Positions 1 to 12,200 of a stretch of DNA of 64,000 nt are shown here, in pieces (the stretch's first letter is position 1; each line of letters opens with the position of its first letter). Position numbers and translations under genes: made by a program. This stretch comes from Atrichornis clamosus (lineage: Eukaryota; Chordata; Aves; Passeriformes; Menuridae). The stretch is from assembly GCA_013400975.1 (NCBI GenBank), contig WBMZ01000213.1:248001-312000 (forward strand), read 5' to 3'. Under the pieces are notes generated by a model. It saw only the letters and a list, made by a program, of their open reading frames with translations, did no database searches and was not told the origin of the DNA.

Positions 1-1871
1 AGTTCTGAGTGGCCACATTGCACAGCGTAGTGACAACCACGGCATTCCTGAGTCACCATGGATTTTTCTGCACACATTTTATAGTCAAAATACAAAAGAT
101 TGTAATGAGGACTGGTGATACAAAGCCCTTCACACTTCCTTGCTATCCCTGCCCAGCTAGGGAAGAATAGTTGTTTGTGGGCAAAATCATTTTACTCTCT
201 TGTTCTTTACTATTGACCATTCTGTGTCAACAAATAAAAGTACAATGGTAACACTACAGATTAATTGTTGCAGCTTGATCTATAATTAAGCAATAATATA
301 TGTGACAAGATTTTCAGGGATAGGAATGAAGGAGACTATGATGAAACATAGGATCTGGCACGAAATCTTTGCTGACTGTAAAATTAGAGCTCTACCTTGA
401 GCTGCTATCCAAAAGTGTCATACCATCTCAATTTGCATCAAACACAAAGGAATCAAGGTACAGGACTATATAATTTGCAATACTTGCAAGACATAACAGA
501 GACCAAGAGCCTAGCTTAGGAATGTGCCTAATATTTTAGGATTTTTTTAATAATCTCCCTACTTTTTACTGAATCAAGTGAATTGGGAAATGTCAGCATT
601 TTATATTTCCCCATAATCCACAAGGAAGGTAATTCTACATTAAGTATTTACCACACAGTACTCTGCAACATGCTGTAGTCCAGATAATTATGTTTCATGA
701 ACTCTCTGTGGATGGACTGCACCATGCTAAACCTCAGAGCTCCACTGAATCGCCCTACAGTCACTACTCTATGTCAGGGTGCAGAATAGCAACTATATCT
801 TTGAACCAGATCTGAATGACTCTACTTAATCCCAAAGAGTTCTACTTCTATTCCAGGGTTTCTCTAAAGCAGAATGACGTGACAGAAGCCCATCACTACT
901 CAGCTCATCCCCAACACCAGAAAGTCTTGCATCAAGACTGAGCAAACTTTATTTGTACAAGGGAGAAAGGCAGTGGGCTCATGTTCTGATTGCCTGCATG
1001 AAACCACAGTTGTATGGGCAATTGAAAATCAGTTGTTAATTTTAAGCATACAGGTGTTCCATGAAGAAGTGGCTAGGTTATGAAAATATACCCACATCCT
1101 TCCAAAAGTGGAAGTCTGTGCAACATGAACTCAGTGAACCATTCACTGCTGAATGGTTTCATCAGATTGCCAGTACTGGTTTTAAGAAACGGTGTAAGAA
1201 ATAGTTTTCTCATTATATGTCTTTAGCCAGATTGTTATCCTAGGAAATACTTATTTAAGAGTACCAGCATGTGCTGTTGCAAATTAATGACAGTTACTTT
1301 CTCAAAGTCAAAAATATTCTACTGAAAAAGGATTTCTTATATTATTCACCACTTTTCTTAGGTTACATTGTTTGAATTCAGCTTTAAGTTTAGAACTGAA
1401 ATCCAGACACAAACATATATGCACTCTTAACCCCTAATGTCACCCTGGATACAAATGCGATTAGTATTTTCTCTTAATTATATTTCTTCTGGTACAGCCT
1501 GCATTTTCAATGTTCAGCACTTTGTTTCATGCAGTGTGCAGATTTTCATGAGGACACATACAGGCTGTTAAATTACAGAGATATTTAGCATATACACAAA
1601 ATAGTTGTGCACTCTTTTTTCTCTTTTTTCCTCCTCCACCTCTCTATATTTTCATAGTTCACTGGCCAACATCAGCATAACAGCTATGCTGTCAAAAAAA
1701 AATCCAAGCAATAATAAGCAGAGACTTTGTAAAGAAATTCGCCCTATTCTGGCAGGACATTTCTTTTATTTTCATCTTGAGAGACGTGTTTCAGAACAAA
1801 TAGGAAGACACAGGCATTACTCAAGTGACCTTGCAATCCAACTATTGCAAAGCTGCAAAGGAGAGATGTCA
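1..1871. other. AT-rich intergenic DNA, no gene seen
   Basis: No frame of convincing coding character occurs on either strand; the open frames near 1605-1910 are short, T-rich at the start and resemble no family I know. There is no tRNA-like or rRNA-like sequence and no long tandem repeat. A run of A (about 1689-1697) is the only simple repeat of note. Confidence 0.6.
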
Positions 1872-2010
1872 TGCCATAGACCAGGTTTTTATTCTTGGCT
1901 CTGTCAGTAGCCTGCTAGCAATGCTGGGCACTCACCTTAGCTCTCTGCACCTCAGTTATCTCATCTGTAAGGGAGGGGTAAGGCTACTGTGTACACTTAG
2001 GCCTATGGCT
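1872..2010 (+). repeat. Ancient MIR (tRNA-core SINE) remnant
   Basis: The stretch around 1926-1972 carries the MIR core and its flank: 'gggcactcacctta' followed by 'ctctctgcacctcagtt' and 'tctcatctgtaa', then a G-rich stretch, in the order and spacing of the classical MIR consensus. Upstream, 'ccaggtttttattcttggct' and 'ctgctagcaatgctggg' fit the tRNA-derived part and the part just before the core. It is diverged and lacks the 3' end. MIR is shared across amniotes, so its presence in a bird implies an insertion that predates birds. The family assignment is by memory of the consensus. Confidence 0.72.
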
Positions 2011-2340
2011 GACAACAGTAGAGCAGTAAAATGGTTGATCTTTGGAGAGAATAAGTGTTATTCCTTCTCAGAGCTTGAGTAAATTTGGTTGGGCCATGGG
2101 GGCAAGTGGGAACACTACAAACCAAACAAAGGAGGATTTCTCCTACAAAGTAATCCAGCTGTTGCACAGTTCTGGCCTAGGGGTAACTGAGTACATGCTT
2201 CCCTCTCATCCTTCTGGTGTGATGGATGTTTCTGGGACGTGGGCTTCCCTCTCACTTCAAAGTCTTCCTGCATAGCAACTGGCTTTGAAGAATACCCCTC
2301 CACAAGGCTAAAGGTACAGCCAGCCATGGGGTGTTGTGTA

Positions 2341-2702
2341 TCATAGAAACATGCAACAGCCTGGGTTGGAAGGGACTTTAAAAATCAACTAGTTCCAAAC
2401 CCACTGCCATGGGCCACTTCACTAGACCAGGTTGCAGAGAGCCCCATCCAAACTGGCCTCCAACACTTCCATGGATGAGGTATCCACAGCTTCTCTTAGC
2501 AACCTCTTCCAGTGCCACACCACCCACACAGTAAAGAATTTCTCCATAATATATAGTCTAAATGTAGCCTCTTTCAGTTTGAATCCATTCCCCTTGTTCT
2601 ACATGCTTTTGTAAATAATCTCCATCTTTCTTGAAGACTCCCTTCAGTTACTGGAAGGCCACAATCAAGTCACCCCAAAGCCTTCTTTTTTCCAGGCTGA
2701 AT
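2341..2702 (-). repeat. CR1 LINE, 5'-truncated 3' end
   Basis: Read on the minus strand, this ends with the avian CR1 tail: the plus strand begins 'tcatagaaac' and then has 'ctgggttggaagggac', the complement of the usual CR1 3' end. Further in are 'gccccatccaaactggcctc', 'ccagtgccacaccaccc' and 'ccttcttttttccaggctga', all characteristic of the CR1 3' untranslated region. The copy breaks off at the 'caggctga' point, as is typical of truncated CR1 copies, and runs into an AT-rich simple stretch. It carries no intact ORF2. Confidence 0.9.
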
Positions 2703-2728
2703 ATATATAAATTAATATATATATGCTG
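2703..2728. repeat. AT-rich simple repeat at CR1 edge
   Basis: Imperfect TA runs ('tatatataaa', then 'aatatatatatgc') sit directly at the truncated 5' end of the neighbouring CR1. This probably marks the AT-rich integration or expansion site. Confidence 0.55.
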
Positions 2729-4189
2729 TATAAACAAGCGACCTTTTTTAACAGACCTGCTGCCACAAGAGAGAGAAAGAGTCAAGATTAGGCATGAAGA
2801 ATGAAATATAGCAGACTCATCCATGCCACAAAGCACACCCGTGTGAGCATATGCACACCACACACGCACACTCAATGAGGGTCAGGCTCTTACCTTTATT
2901 GCTGTAGCACACAAGTAAACCAAAGTGCTTTTATAAATATGCTTCTACCTTCTACACTCTTACTGCGTATGATCATCAGGTGACATAATTGGACTCTAAT
3001 TTTATGACATTGCATTAGCTGTAGACCTGTCTGAAGGATTGTCCTAAAAGTCACAACCTTAGAGGAATGCTTGGACAGTGTAAAGCCATGACAAGAAGTT
3101 TTATGTCACAAACCAGTGGCTAGCAGTGGCTATATCCCTTTACATGGGGATTGTCTAGGACTTAGGGCCGATGTCAGTTTCAGCATCTAAGAGTTGATAG
3201 TGTCAGATTGTTATTGAAAAGTTTTCAAAATCTGTTCACTAATATGGTCAAGAAAATAAGGTTCTCTCCTGTGTCATATAATAACAGACCTTTCAACCCA
3301 TAAATATAACTCTCTAACTATACATGTCTATATTTTTCAGTGTTAATCTTATTGCCTCAGAAATATCAAGTGTCAAGGAGTGGCATGGATAAGTCATGCA
3401 GTGTCTGCAAGATGGTGTTCACATGGATCACCCCTTCAAAGAGTTGAAGCCCCTAGAGAGATGTGGGCAAGGGAGCCCCATTCCAGGCTGAGATAATCCC
3501 TCCTGAGGGTTGGCTGGCCATGCTTGCCAAGCACACCTCAGCTCTGGCACTGCACCATCACCCTTCATCACAGGCCTTCAAGATTCAAGTGATGTAAAAG
3601 AGGGAAGTAGCATGGCAAAGATATTTGACCATCAGATAGTAAAACTGGCCAGCAGGAAGCCAAATTAATGTATTTGTACCAAATGGGGAGTAATATTTAA
3701 TTATTATTTGAAAAAGATATTATATTTACCAAGCTAAGGATTAACTAGCCTTTTTTTTTAGCTTTTCTTGGTGCAAAAGGGGAGGAGAGGAGCGAAGAAA
3801 TTACTCAATAAGGGCTCTCAGAGGTTGCACCTTGTTAGCATATAAATTTTGATGTGAGTTTTTCATTAGTTTGAGGAAGGCCTGACAGTCATTTGAACTC
3901 CTATAGCCTTATTCTTGGCTTTCATTTGGCAGCCCTATTTTCCATGGTAGGAAAAAATATAAATTAGAACCCTTGATGTATCTATTTTGTGTCCTTCATC
4001 TCTTTATACACTTTCCCCATGCTCCCTACTAATTGTCTTCTCATGCAGTAACCTTTCCATTCTCCCCAAATACAGAGTTTATGCATTGCCTTTAACAACT
4101 TCTATCCATTGCCCTTCCTATTTATGCTCTATATTTACAGTTCTAATAATATCATGACACTCCGGTACTTTCAGCGTCCTCTAGTCCTT
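2729..4189. other. Intergenic DNA, no gene seen
   Basis: No coding signal or RNA gene is visible. Between about 3401 and 3560 the base composition is higher in G+C and reads like low-grade unique sequence. From about 3960 the plus strand becomes T/C-rich and leads into the old CR1 copy that follows. Confidence 0.5.
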
Positions 4190-4690
4190 GATTTTAACAC
4201 TTTTCTTGCTTTTTCATTACTGCTACTCCCTGATTTGTCTGCTGACAAACCCTTTTCTGCAGCGACTTCTGTTCATTTAGAAGGTAAGGATTAAATTATT
4301 CCTTCTAATATGTATTACCATGTATTTGTCAGCACTGAATTTCATCTGACATCATGTTCCTCAGTCACCTAGCTTTGTTAAGTCCCACCAGAGTTTGTCA
4401 CAGTCTCATTTCATCTGGACTAACCTAAATAATTTTGCAGATTTTGCGACCTCAACATTTTCCTCCCCCACTCCTTACAGATTATAAATGGGTATGTTAA
4501 ATGCTTGGGATCACACACAGCAACGTCATCATATCATTCTGAAAATGGACCATTTATTCCAACTCTTTTTTTGCCTGAAGACCAACCATGATCGATCAGT
4601 GGCATGATCTTGCCTCTCCTAGAATGACTGGATTTTGTTAACTTAAATTTCTTAGCAGCTTTTTGAAAAATGAAAACTGTATCTGCTAGT
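4190..4690 (-). repeat. Very old CR1 LINE fragment
   Basis: On the plus strand the text 'cactgaatttcatctgacat', 'ctcagtcacctagctttgtt', 'aataattttgcagattttgc', 'gattataaatgggtatgtta' and 'aaaatggaccatttattcc' follows, in order, the reverse complement of the CR1 3' region found in turtles and crocodilians. The order and spacing hold for about 400 bp, although single-base divergence is high. This is consistent with an insertion much older than the avian-type CR1 copies elsewhere in the window. The 5' and 3' limits are approximate. Confidence 0.68.
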
Positions 4691-4759
4691 TCTCAGAAAC
4701 TGAACACAAGTAACATGTAGTCCTCACCAGTCTCTCAGGTGCTGAATGTATTAATTTGG

Positions 4760-4925
4760 ATGGATACCTCATCTTTTGAGACCTTTGCTTCCTTAGTCAG
4801 AGAAAATATCCCTGAATGCTTGCCCTGCTTTTTACTCTTCCCTAGGCATCTGCTATTGGTCACTTCCATGACAGAATTTGGAATAAACGGTCTTATGGTC
4901 TGGCTTGGTAAAGCCGTTCTTATAC
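4760..4925 (+). repeat. Very old CR1 3' end, opposite orientation
   Basis: The stretch ends 'gtctggcttggtaaagccgt' then 'tcttatac', which matches the plus-strand 3' terminus of the turtle-type CR1 (a '...ggtctgacccagtatggccgttcttat' tail, recalled from memory). Before it, 'catctgctattggtcac' fits the 'ctggcattggccactg' block of the same tail. It lies about 70 bp from a CR1 piece in the other orientation, so the two are separate insertions or the product of an inversion. Confidence 0.55.
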
Positions 4926-7900
4926 AGTAATCCCACCTTCATTATCTGAAATATTAGTTTTCAGGTTGGGTTCTCCCCAGACTCCCTGTGATGACGAATG
5001 ATTTAAAGAAAACATTAAGACAAAAAAACTTGAAAGTGACTGATTTTGGATGGCATAGGATGACAGCTTTGTATCACGTCTGAATGTAAATAACTTCCTG
5101 CTTACTCTCACCTTCGAATCTCTAATGGAGACAGTAAAATAAGACAAATCTTATATTAGTACACCGTCAAGCCCATCAATCATTTCCCTTCCTCAACAGA
5201 ATACAATTACCTTCGTATATGATTTTTTTCTACAGTCTTGAATCCACATGACAGTGGACTCAACCACTTTTCAATGAATTAAGAGAAAAATATTTTTGAG
5301 ATGCATCTAATGTTTCCCACACTGCTATTATCTATATGCTCTGAATTTACTTTTTTGTTCTTTTCTCCTTTTTTTAAGGAAGAAAAATAGCAGACAAGCA
5401 CATATATAAAGCAACTAGTTTATAATCCCAGGACTGAGGTCAGAGCTTTACAGAAGCTGTACTTCTTTCTTTTCTTGTCATATTTGCTGCTTTTTGGTGT
5501 TAGAAGGACAAGCTCAACAAGAGATTCAGTCACCCTTCTGGTTTTGGAGATTATTATAACACTCATCATTACTTAACACGAGACTTGAATGACTCAGTCC
5601 TAGACTCTCTCACTGACATCAGTTAAAAGTCCTCTAGCATTATGACCAGGCTCCACACTGATAGGTATTTTAAATTAGAAGCTGAAGGGTCTGGACAAAG
5701 GGCAACTTAACATCATTGGTATTGAGTAGCTCTTTGTACCAAGGCAGATGTGTATAATTTCAACAGTAGGAATATTAATCAGCAGTGAATATTTGGGTAA
5801 TATTTGTACTCTGGGCCTGTTACATGCTGCCAATTTTTCAGAAATATGTGAGGTTTAGCGCATTGGTAATTAGGCTTTGTACTTTTGGCACAAGGTCTGA
5901 CATCTGGACCACCCAGGTGAAACTCCACTGCAGTTCAGGAAACAGTTGACTCTAAATGCTTGGGAATGTCCCCTTACAAAAATGATGTTTGGAGGCTAAT
6001 CCATGAATTCTACATATGCTACAAACATCTGCTTATGCTCCAAGCTCAGAAGAAGGCCTCTAAAATAACAGAATCAAAAAAATCCCACAATTAATTTTTT
6101 GTTTTCAAGAGCCCCAACCCTAGACCCCCAAATCTGAGTGTTATAGGAAAAAAGAATTACAAGGCAGGTTAGGACAACTGCTCTGGGATTCTTTATCATG
6201 GACTGCAATTTAGCCTGGAGATGCCATGTTCATCCACAAATCACATGTTCAGTAACCAACCCACTCAGCCACAGCCAGCCAGTAATTGTTTGCTGCACAA
6301 ACTCTGTAACACTTCGTTAGTTCTGGCACACATCTATGTCCACTGAAGGTAACTTTGCAACAAGTAAAAGCATGGAGCAACATTACAACTTCCATCTATT
6401 TTTAGTGTAGCTTAAAAAAAAAAAAAATACAGGAAATTCAATGGAGGAAAAAGGCTGCTCGTACTGTAGTTTACAATTTAAAGCAAAAATATGACCTGAG
6501 TTTTTGGTTTGGGGGTTTTTTTTCTGTCAATCTTACATTTCTCCAATGAGACTGTGAGAAATGTGCAAAGTTATGTGATCATTTCTGACAGTTCTTGGCA
6601 GCTGGGCAGGCAAGCATTGGAAAGGATCTCTCTCTCCCAATCCAAGATTAAATTTGGACTGAAACACAGGGCTCATTTAGGCAGCAATTAAAGGACCTTA
6701 TAGACTGAGGGAGAATGAAATGATAAATGCAAAGAGGCTTATTTAATGGGGATATTAAGTAAACTGCTGGTAAAAATGCCCATTTATCATCCACTGATTC
6801 CTAATTGGTTTCCTGTTCCTGCCTGCATGTGGCATTTTCAGAAGGAATTACCTTCCTTTAGTGCGACTGTTGCAAATGCAATAAATCAAGGCCATAGATT
6901 TCTAGCTAATTTAGATGGAGACTAAATTGGAGCCAAAGCATGCAAGAGTGCTTGCAATTAATGTTCATTACAACTTTTAGCTTCAAAAACAGGAAGGATC
7001 ATTTTAATGCACTATTCCCAAGCAAGGACGCTGCTTCAGGACTTGGTCACCCTTTGTATGCTCAACGAAAATCACTTGCCTATGTAAGACACAGGCCTTC
7101 CTGAAACCTTCCTAGGATTCCAGATTGAAGTCTAGCAAACCTTTAAACACCTGTACTTCCAGAAAATTCCCTGACTTTTTCTTTTATTTACATGTCTCAT
7201 CTGTCTATAAAGGCCAACTTACACAAAAATAGCTTATATTCACCATATCATCATTGATCTCAGACACATAAACTTTAATTCTACCAAGTAGCATGAGAAG
7301 TTAAAACTTTCTAGCTGAAAAATTAATAAACTTCAGTTTCTCAAGAAGTAGCTTCAGTAGATGGTCTACAGTCTTTCAACATATTCCTTTTCCAAGGGTT
7401 CAGCTTTGCTGAAGAGAAGAAAAAAGACTTGTTACTGTGTGAATGTCTTTGTTTTGCCATTCTCACAAGGTGCGTTAGAGATGGAGTCTGTGTCTCATTT
7501 TATGGCATTTCACTGTTTGATACAGCAAGCTACTTTTTAGACACATGCAGTGACCCAGACTTTGTGCAGTTTTTGGTGTTTGCTCAACTTGAGTGTAGAC
7601 CTGATGTACAGCACTGTGAGCATAAACAAAACTTGGGTAGATGTTGTAAGTTTCTTAACACAGCAAAAAGAACAAAATGTATTCTGCTTCCTAAATCCAG
7701 TGACTTTGATGAAACTCATTTATATTCAGTGTAAAGAAAATTGAATTACTGGGTCTGAGTCCCAGCAAAAGTTTTCATGGATAAGTTTCTCTTTTTTTCT
7801 CTTATGCACTGAAAAAATAATTGTTTGCTTGTCTTTTTCTTCCAAAAAATACAATTGGCACAATCAAAATACCTTATGGCAATCAAGAAAAATAGGTTTA

Positions 7901-9119
7901 GAAATACTCTCTATCCTTGGTGTCACAGAACAGAAAACAATCTATCTTTTCTTCAGACTTGAATCCAGTTATGGACAGATTTTTTTGTTCTCTTCTGCTT
8001 AGTTATTTACCATTTAATTCCTTGTTCTCAGTTTGGATCACCACTTACAGAATTAACATTCAGAATTTACAGCTTTCAGAGTTGGCATGTTTGTTGCAAA
8101 TGATCAGTTTTGAGTGGAATAGGTTGAAACCCAAGTGGGTGATAAAGAAATCCATTAACTTACTGACACACAAATCTTCCATCTTCCTCTGTAATGTACC
8201 CATGAATGGTTAAAGGCAGTACCCTGGGGAAAACGAAAGTTACACTCATTCTCCTCCCCCAACCATATGTAGATAAATATTCATTGGGAAAAAACCTGAC
8301 ATGGAAATACAAATGTTGGTATTAATGCCCATTCCGAGAGCCCATGCTGTGGAGGAAATGGGCTGGCAATGTGAAGATCCAATTTCCTTTTTCCAGGCTC
8401 TGCTACCAACTTACTATTTCATCATATGCAGAACACTTCATTTTGCCATGCTTCATCTTCTCCCTCACAAAAGCGTGTCTGAATTCCACAGATGGGAATT
8501 ACCATATACAAGCACTAACTACTTTCACTTTGTAATTTTAAGCAGCTTCGGGATATTTACCCTGAATGCCAGGAGCACAGAGAAACACTAAGGCAAGCCT
8601 GGGAATGTTCTGCCATGATGGAAAGCAAGGAATAAATGTTCCTTAAGTGAAACAACCTGTCTAGCTCTCGCCCCAGCCACACTTCTGTTTCGATGCTTGC
8701 TGCACACACAACTGAAACGACTTACATACACAGTGTTAAAGGAAAGTGGGGGTTATACAGAGAGGGAGAGGACTTAAATATGCCATTCTGTCTAAGGATT
8801 CCCATTGGTTTGATATTTGGTGAAGCCAGCTAAGGTTTCAGGCAAAGGAAGTTCACCTTCAATTTACACAATACTTCAAACAGGAGAAAATTACAGTTTA
8901 GAAAGTACTTATCCTCTTTTTACCTCCTTTTACATTACTCTAATGCCTTAATGAATCAGGGCCTAGAAGACCTCTGAATTTAAGAGGCCAGAAGCAGACT
9001 TTTACCAGCAAGACATATAAAGGTGTTGGGGCCTGGTGCACTGAGCCATTACACTTCAAAAGGCAGGGACTGCAGATCTTGTACTACAGTACTTTCAGTT
9101 CCAAACAGCTGACCAGAGC
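4926..9119. other. AT-rich intergenic DNA, no gene seen
   Basis: No convincing gene. A poly-A run lies at about 6414-6427. The segment 6690-7030 reads as unusually motif-dense AT-rich sequence and is listed among the observations as a possible conserved element. The open frame at 7429-7734 (101 codons) is cysteine-rich but resembles no family I know; several frames overlap it and it has no start context or neighbour to support it. Confidence 0.5.
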
Positions 9120-9222
9120 TTGATCTGACATTAATGGGTTTTATATTGCTTTAATGCCACTGATTGTAGTGGAGCTACTGATATATTTTTACCAAGGCAA
9201 GTAGCATCAGAATCAGGCCGCA
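9120..9222 (+). repeat. Possible ancient amniote interspersed repeat
   Basis: The text 'gccactgattgtagtggagc', then 'gatatatttttaccaaggca' and 'cagaatcaggcc', resembles the widespread amniote repeat with a 'cattgacttcaatggagcta...gatttacacca...gaatcaggcc' pattern. It is diverged and short; the match is by memory only. Confidence 0.35.
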
Positions 9223-12200
9223 AACATCATGGTTGATAGGCTCTCTTACCCAACCAGCTCAATAATTTGTTTTAAATCGTTCTGAGTTTACTATTCTTAA
9301 GGCCTCACAGTCTTCAGAAAGGAAGATGTTTGGGTTTTCTTTAAACCAGATGCAGCTTGTCTGCCAAGCATTTAGTCCAATTAAGTCCCAATTTTATATT
9401 ATTTTTCAGCCACATGTTACAACAAACAACAGAGCAGAAACCCACATATGGTTTCTGATATTGGAATAATGAAACTCAAAGAAAGAAAGAATCGAATTTC
9501 CTGTGGTTCCTTTTAAAAATAAAAAATGTGTAATATTTTAATAGACTAAAATCAGTACACATGGAATATTACTTGGTCCCAACTGAATACAAGGTTGCAC
9601 ATTAATGGAAAAGTCCTGCTGATGTAAATGAAGAGGCAGAACACTGTACTAAATAACTGGGAATTTATTACTCAACCAAAACCATATACAGAATTGATAC
9701 ACATCAAATCCACTGGCAGAAGGGGAAAGTATGTTCATGCTAAAAGCAGCTGCCTGCAGCCAGTGGTGGTAGAGTGAACAGATTCTGATCTCAAACACCT
9801 ACAAATGAGGAGTAATTCCAGTGTTTCCACCGGGGCTGAAAGACTGCAAAACCGTTGTGGAGAAATCTTAATCAGGCCACAGTATAACTGACATCACCAA
9901 ATTCTAATGAACTCATCAGCAAAACACAATACTGCAGTCAAACAGATAACTGTCAAGCATATTTCATTTCTTTTAAATGGTGTGCCTGTCCCATAAACAG
10001 TCTGTCTGCCCTGATAATCAATTTGCTGTCTTCTTGTTTTGCTCCGCAATGCACAGATTTGATCAGTGAAGATTAACACTGCTTAATGCATGCTTAGGTC
10101 CTCCAGCATGAAGACCCAGTAATGCATGTGCTACTGGTCTTTCCCATATGCAGGCTCCACAGAATCAACAACCATCCAGAGTGAGAGAGGTTTAGCTCAA
10201 ACCATAGCCATTCATGCTTTTGACATCATCAGTTCAATCCGCAACGTGTCACTTACGATGCCAGTAATCATACATGCATGGAAAGATTCATTTCAGGGGC
10301 AATGGCTAATACCCACAGGGCATAACCTTCAAGCCTGGATGTCTTACAGCAAGCTGTGAAGACTGAAAGATGTTTAGGTGCAAATTATTTATTCCCTGTA
10401 GGGTTAGAAGGGAAAGAAGCACTGAGCTCAAAGCCTCTCTTCTCCTTCCATCTCTTAATCACTTGTCATGACTTAGGAAAAGAAAAAAAGTGAAGTAACA
10501 TAGTAACCTGTACAGCTCACCTCAAAATAATCCTGTGAGAGAAATGTACTGTTATTAACCTTCCCCTTGGCATATATTAATCCACAGCATTCTTCACATG
10601 TATAGGGTATCAGATGCAGGAGGGAAATAATTGCAGTAAGTAGAAAACAGCATGAAGATAAACTACAATCTGAGCCTCCTGAACAATAGTAAAATGCAGT
10701 AATCCACAGGGGTAAAGTGACCACTTCAAAATTAAGCACGAGCATTTACAGCTGAGAATTAATTTCATCTCTATTATTATGTCAGGTGAAATAGTCTCAG
10801 TAATACACTAATTTATATGGAATCACAAAGGAAATCCTATTTCATTAAGTGGATTAAGCATTAATGTATTACCCTTTCCATTTTTATCTTCATTTCATAG
10901 AGTGCCTAACAGGAGGTCAAATTAAGAGACCAAATTAACATTTAAAAAAGTCATAGTGAATGTTATACCACAGTGATTCTAACCACACTATTCTTTATCA
11001 TGATGGTATCAAGGATATTTTAGCCTTGGTACTCAAAATTAATAACTGTTATTTCCACAGGGAACCATTTTTCCTGAATGTAAATCATTCAGCAAAGTCA
11101 GGCAGAAGAAACAAAATCATTACTCATTTCAAACAAAGGTGTAAGCAGAACAGGAAGAAAGAAAGCAGAAAGTGCTAAACCAGTTTCCCATTCTGCCCAT
11201 ATGAGCCATACGAAGGAAGCCCTCACCAACCTCAACTCATGTTTATGACTGAAACCCATACAGTACACCCTAACCCAATACATTGAATCAGCTATTTTGA
11301 AGGCCTTTCTTCATTTTCACTCATCTTCACTGATTAATCAAAACAAGACGATGTGACCATTGCCCTCATAAAAACACACGCATGTGCAAAGCCTTATATA
11401 CAGTTACCCACCAGAGCAGTTCTCCAAAGCAAACCCCAGCCACAATACTTTGTTTGCTCTGCTTGTTTGTGTTTCTTTACACCACAGGTATTGTCCTGCT
11501 AACACAGTTTCCTAGTCTGTTACTTGCTGTTGGTAATGTATATTATCCTTAACTAACATTAAAGGTTTATCACTCCAATGTTATTAGATCAGTTTTCTAA
11601 GGAATTTCTATTTTACTTGTGTAATGTTGTTTATATGTCAAATATGTGTCAAGCCTGGGGGCATTGAGAGTTTAATAGCTTGGAGTAACTAGTGAAGTCA
11701 CATCTGGAAAACAGCATTGTTGGAATCTGAATAATAAACTCTATCTTACCATAATGCCAAACAGGAAAGATTCCTGTATAGAAACACATAACTTTGAAGA
11801 AATATTTCTTCTGTTCTAATCTTCAGAAGCACCAGTGCCAGATTGTAGTCAGACCACGAAATTTAATTAGTGTATCTGCTTTTTTGCCCCTTTGCTCATT
11901 ATGGGCTTTAATTTGGAATATTTTTATACACCAGTGAAGATAGATTTCCCATATCACATGGGTAGGGAAATGAGTAAGAAGAAGAGTACCAAATGCAAAT
12001 TGTACCTGTCCTCTGTGAAGGACTTGGATGTGCCATCCTACTACCCCCTTTTTCCACCAGCACGCAACGCATAATCTCCAAGTCCTTTCCTAAGAGCTGT
12101 TGTTTCTGAGCAAAATGTCTTACAAACATCCTATTCCAGCACTAGCTGTCTTCTCCACCATCCTCCTCCTCTCACATCCAAGCATAGTTTTCTGTTGCCT

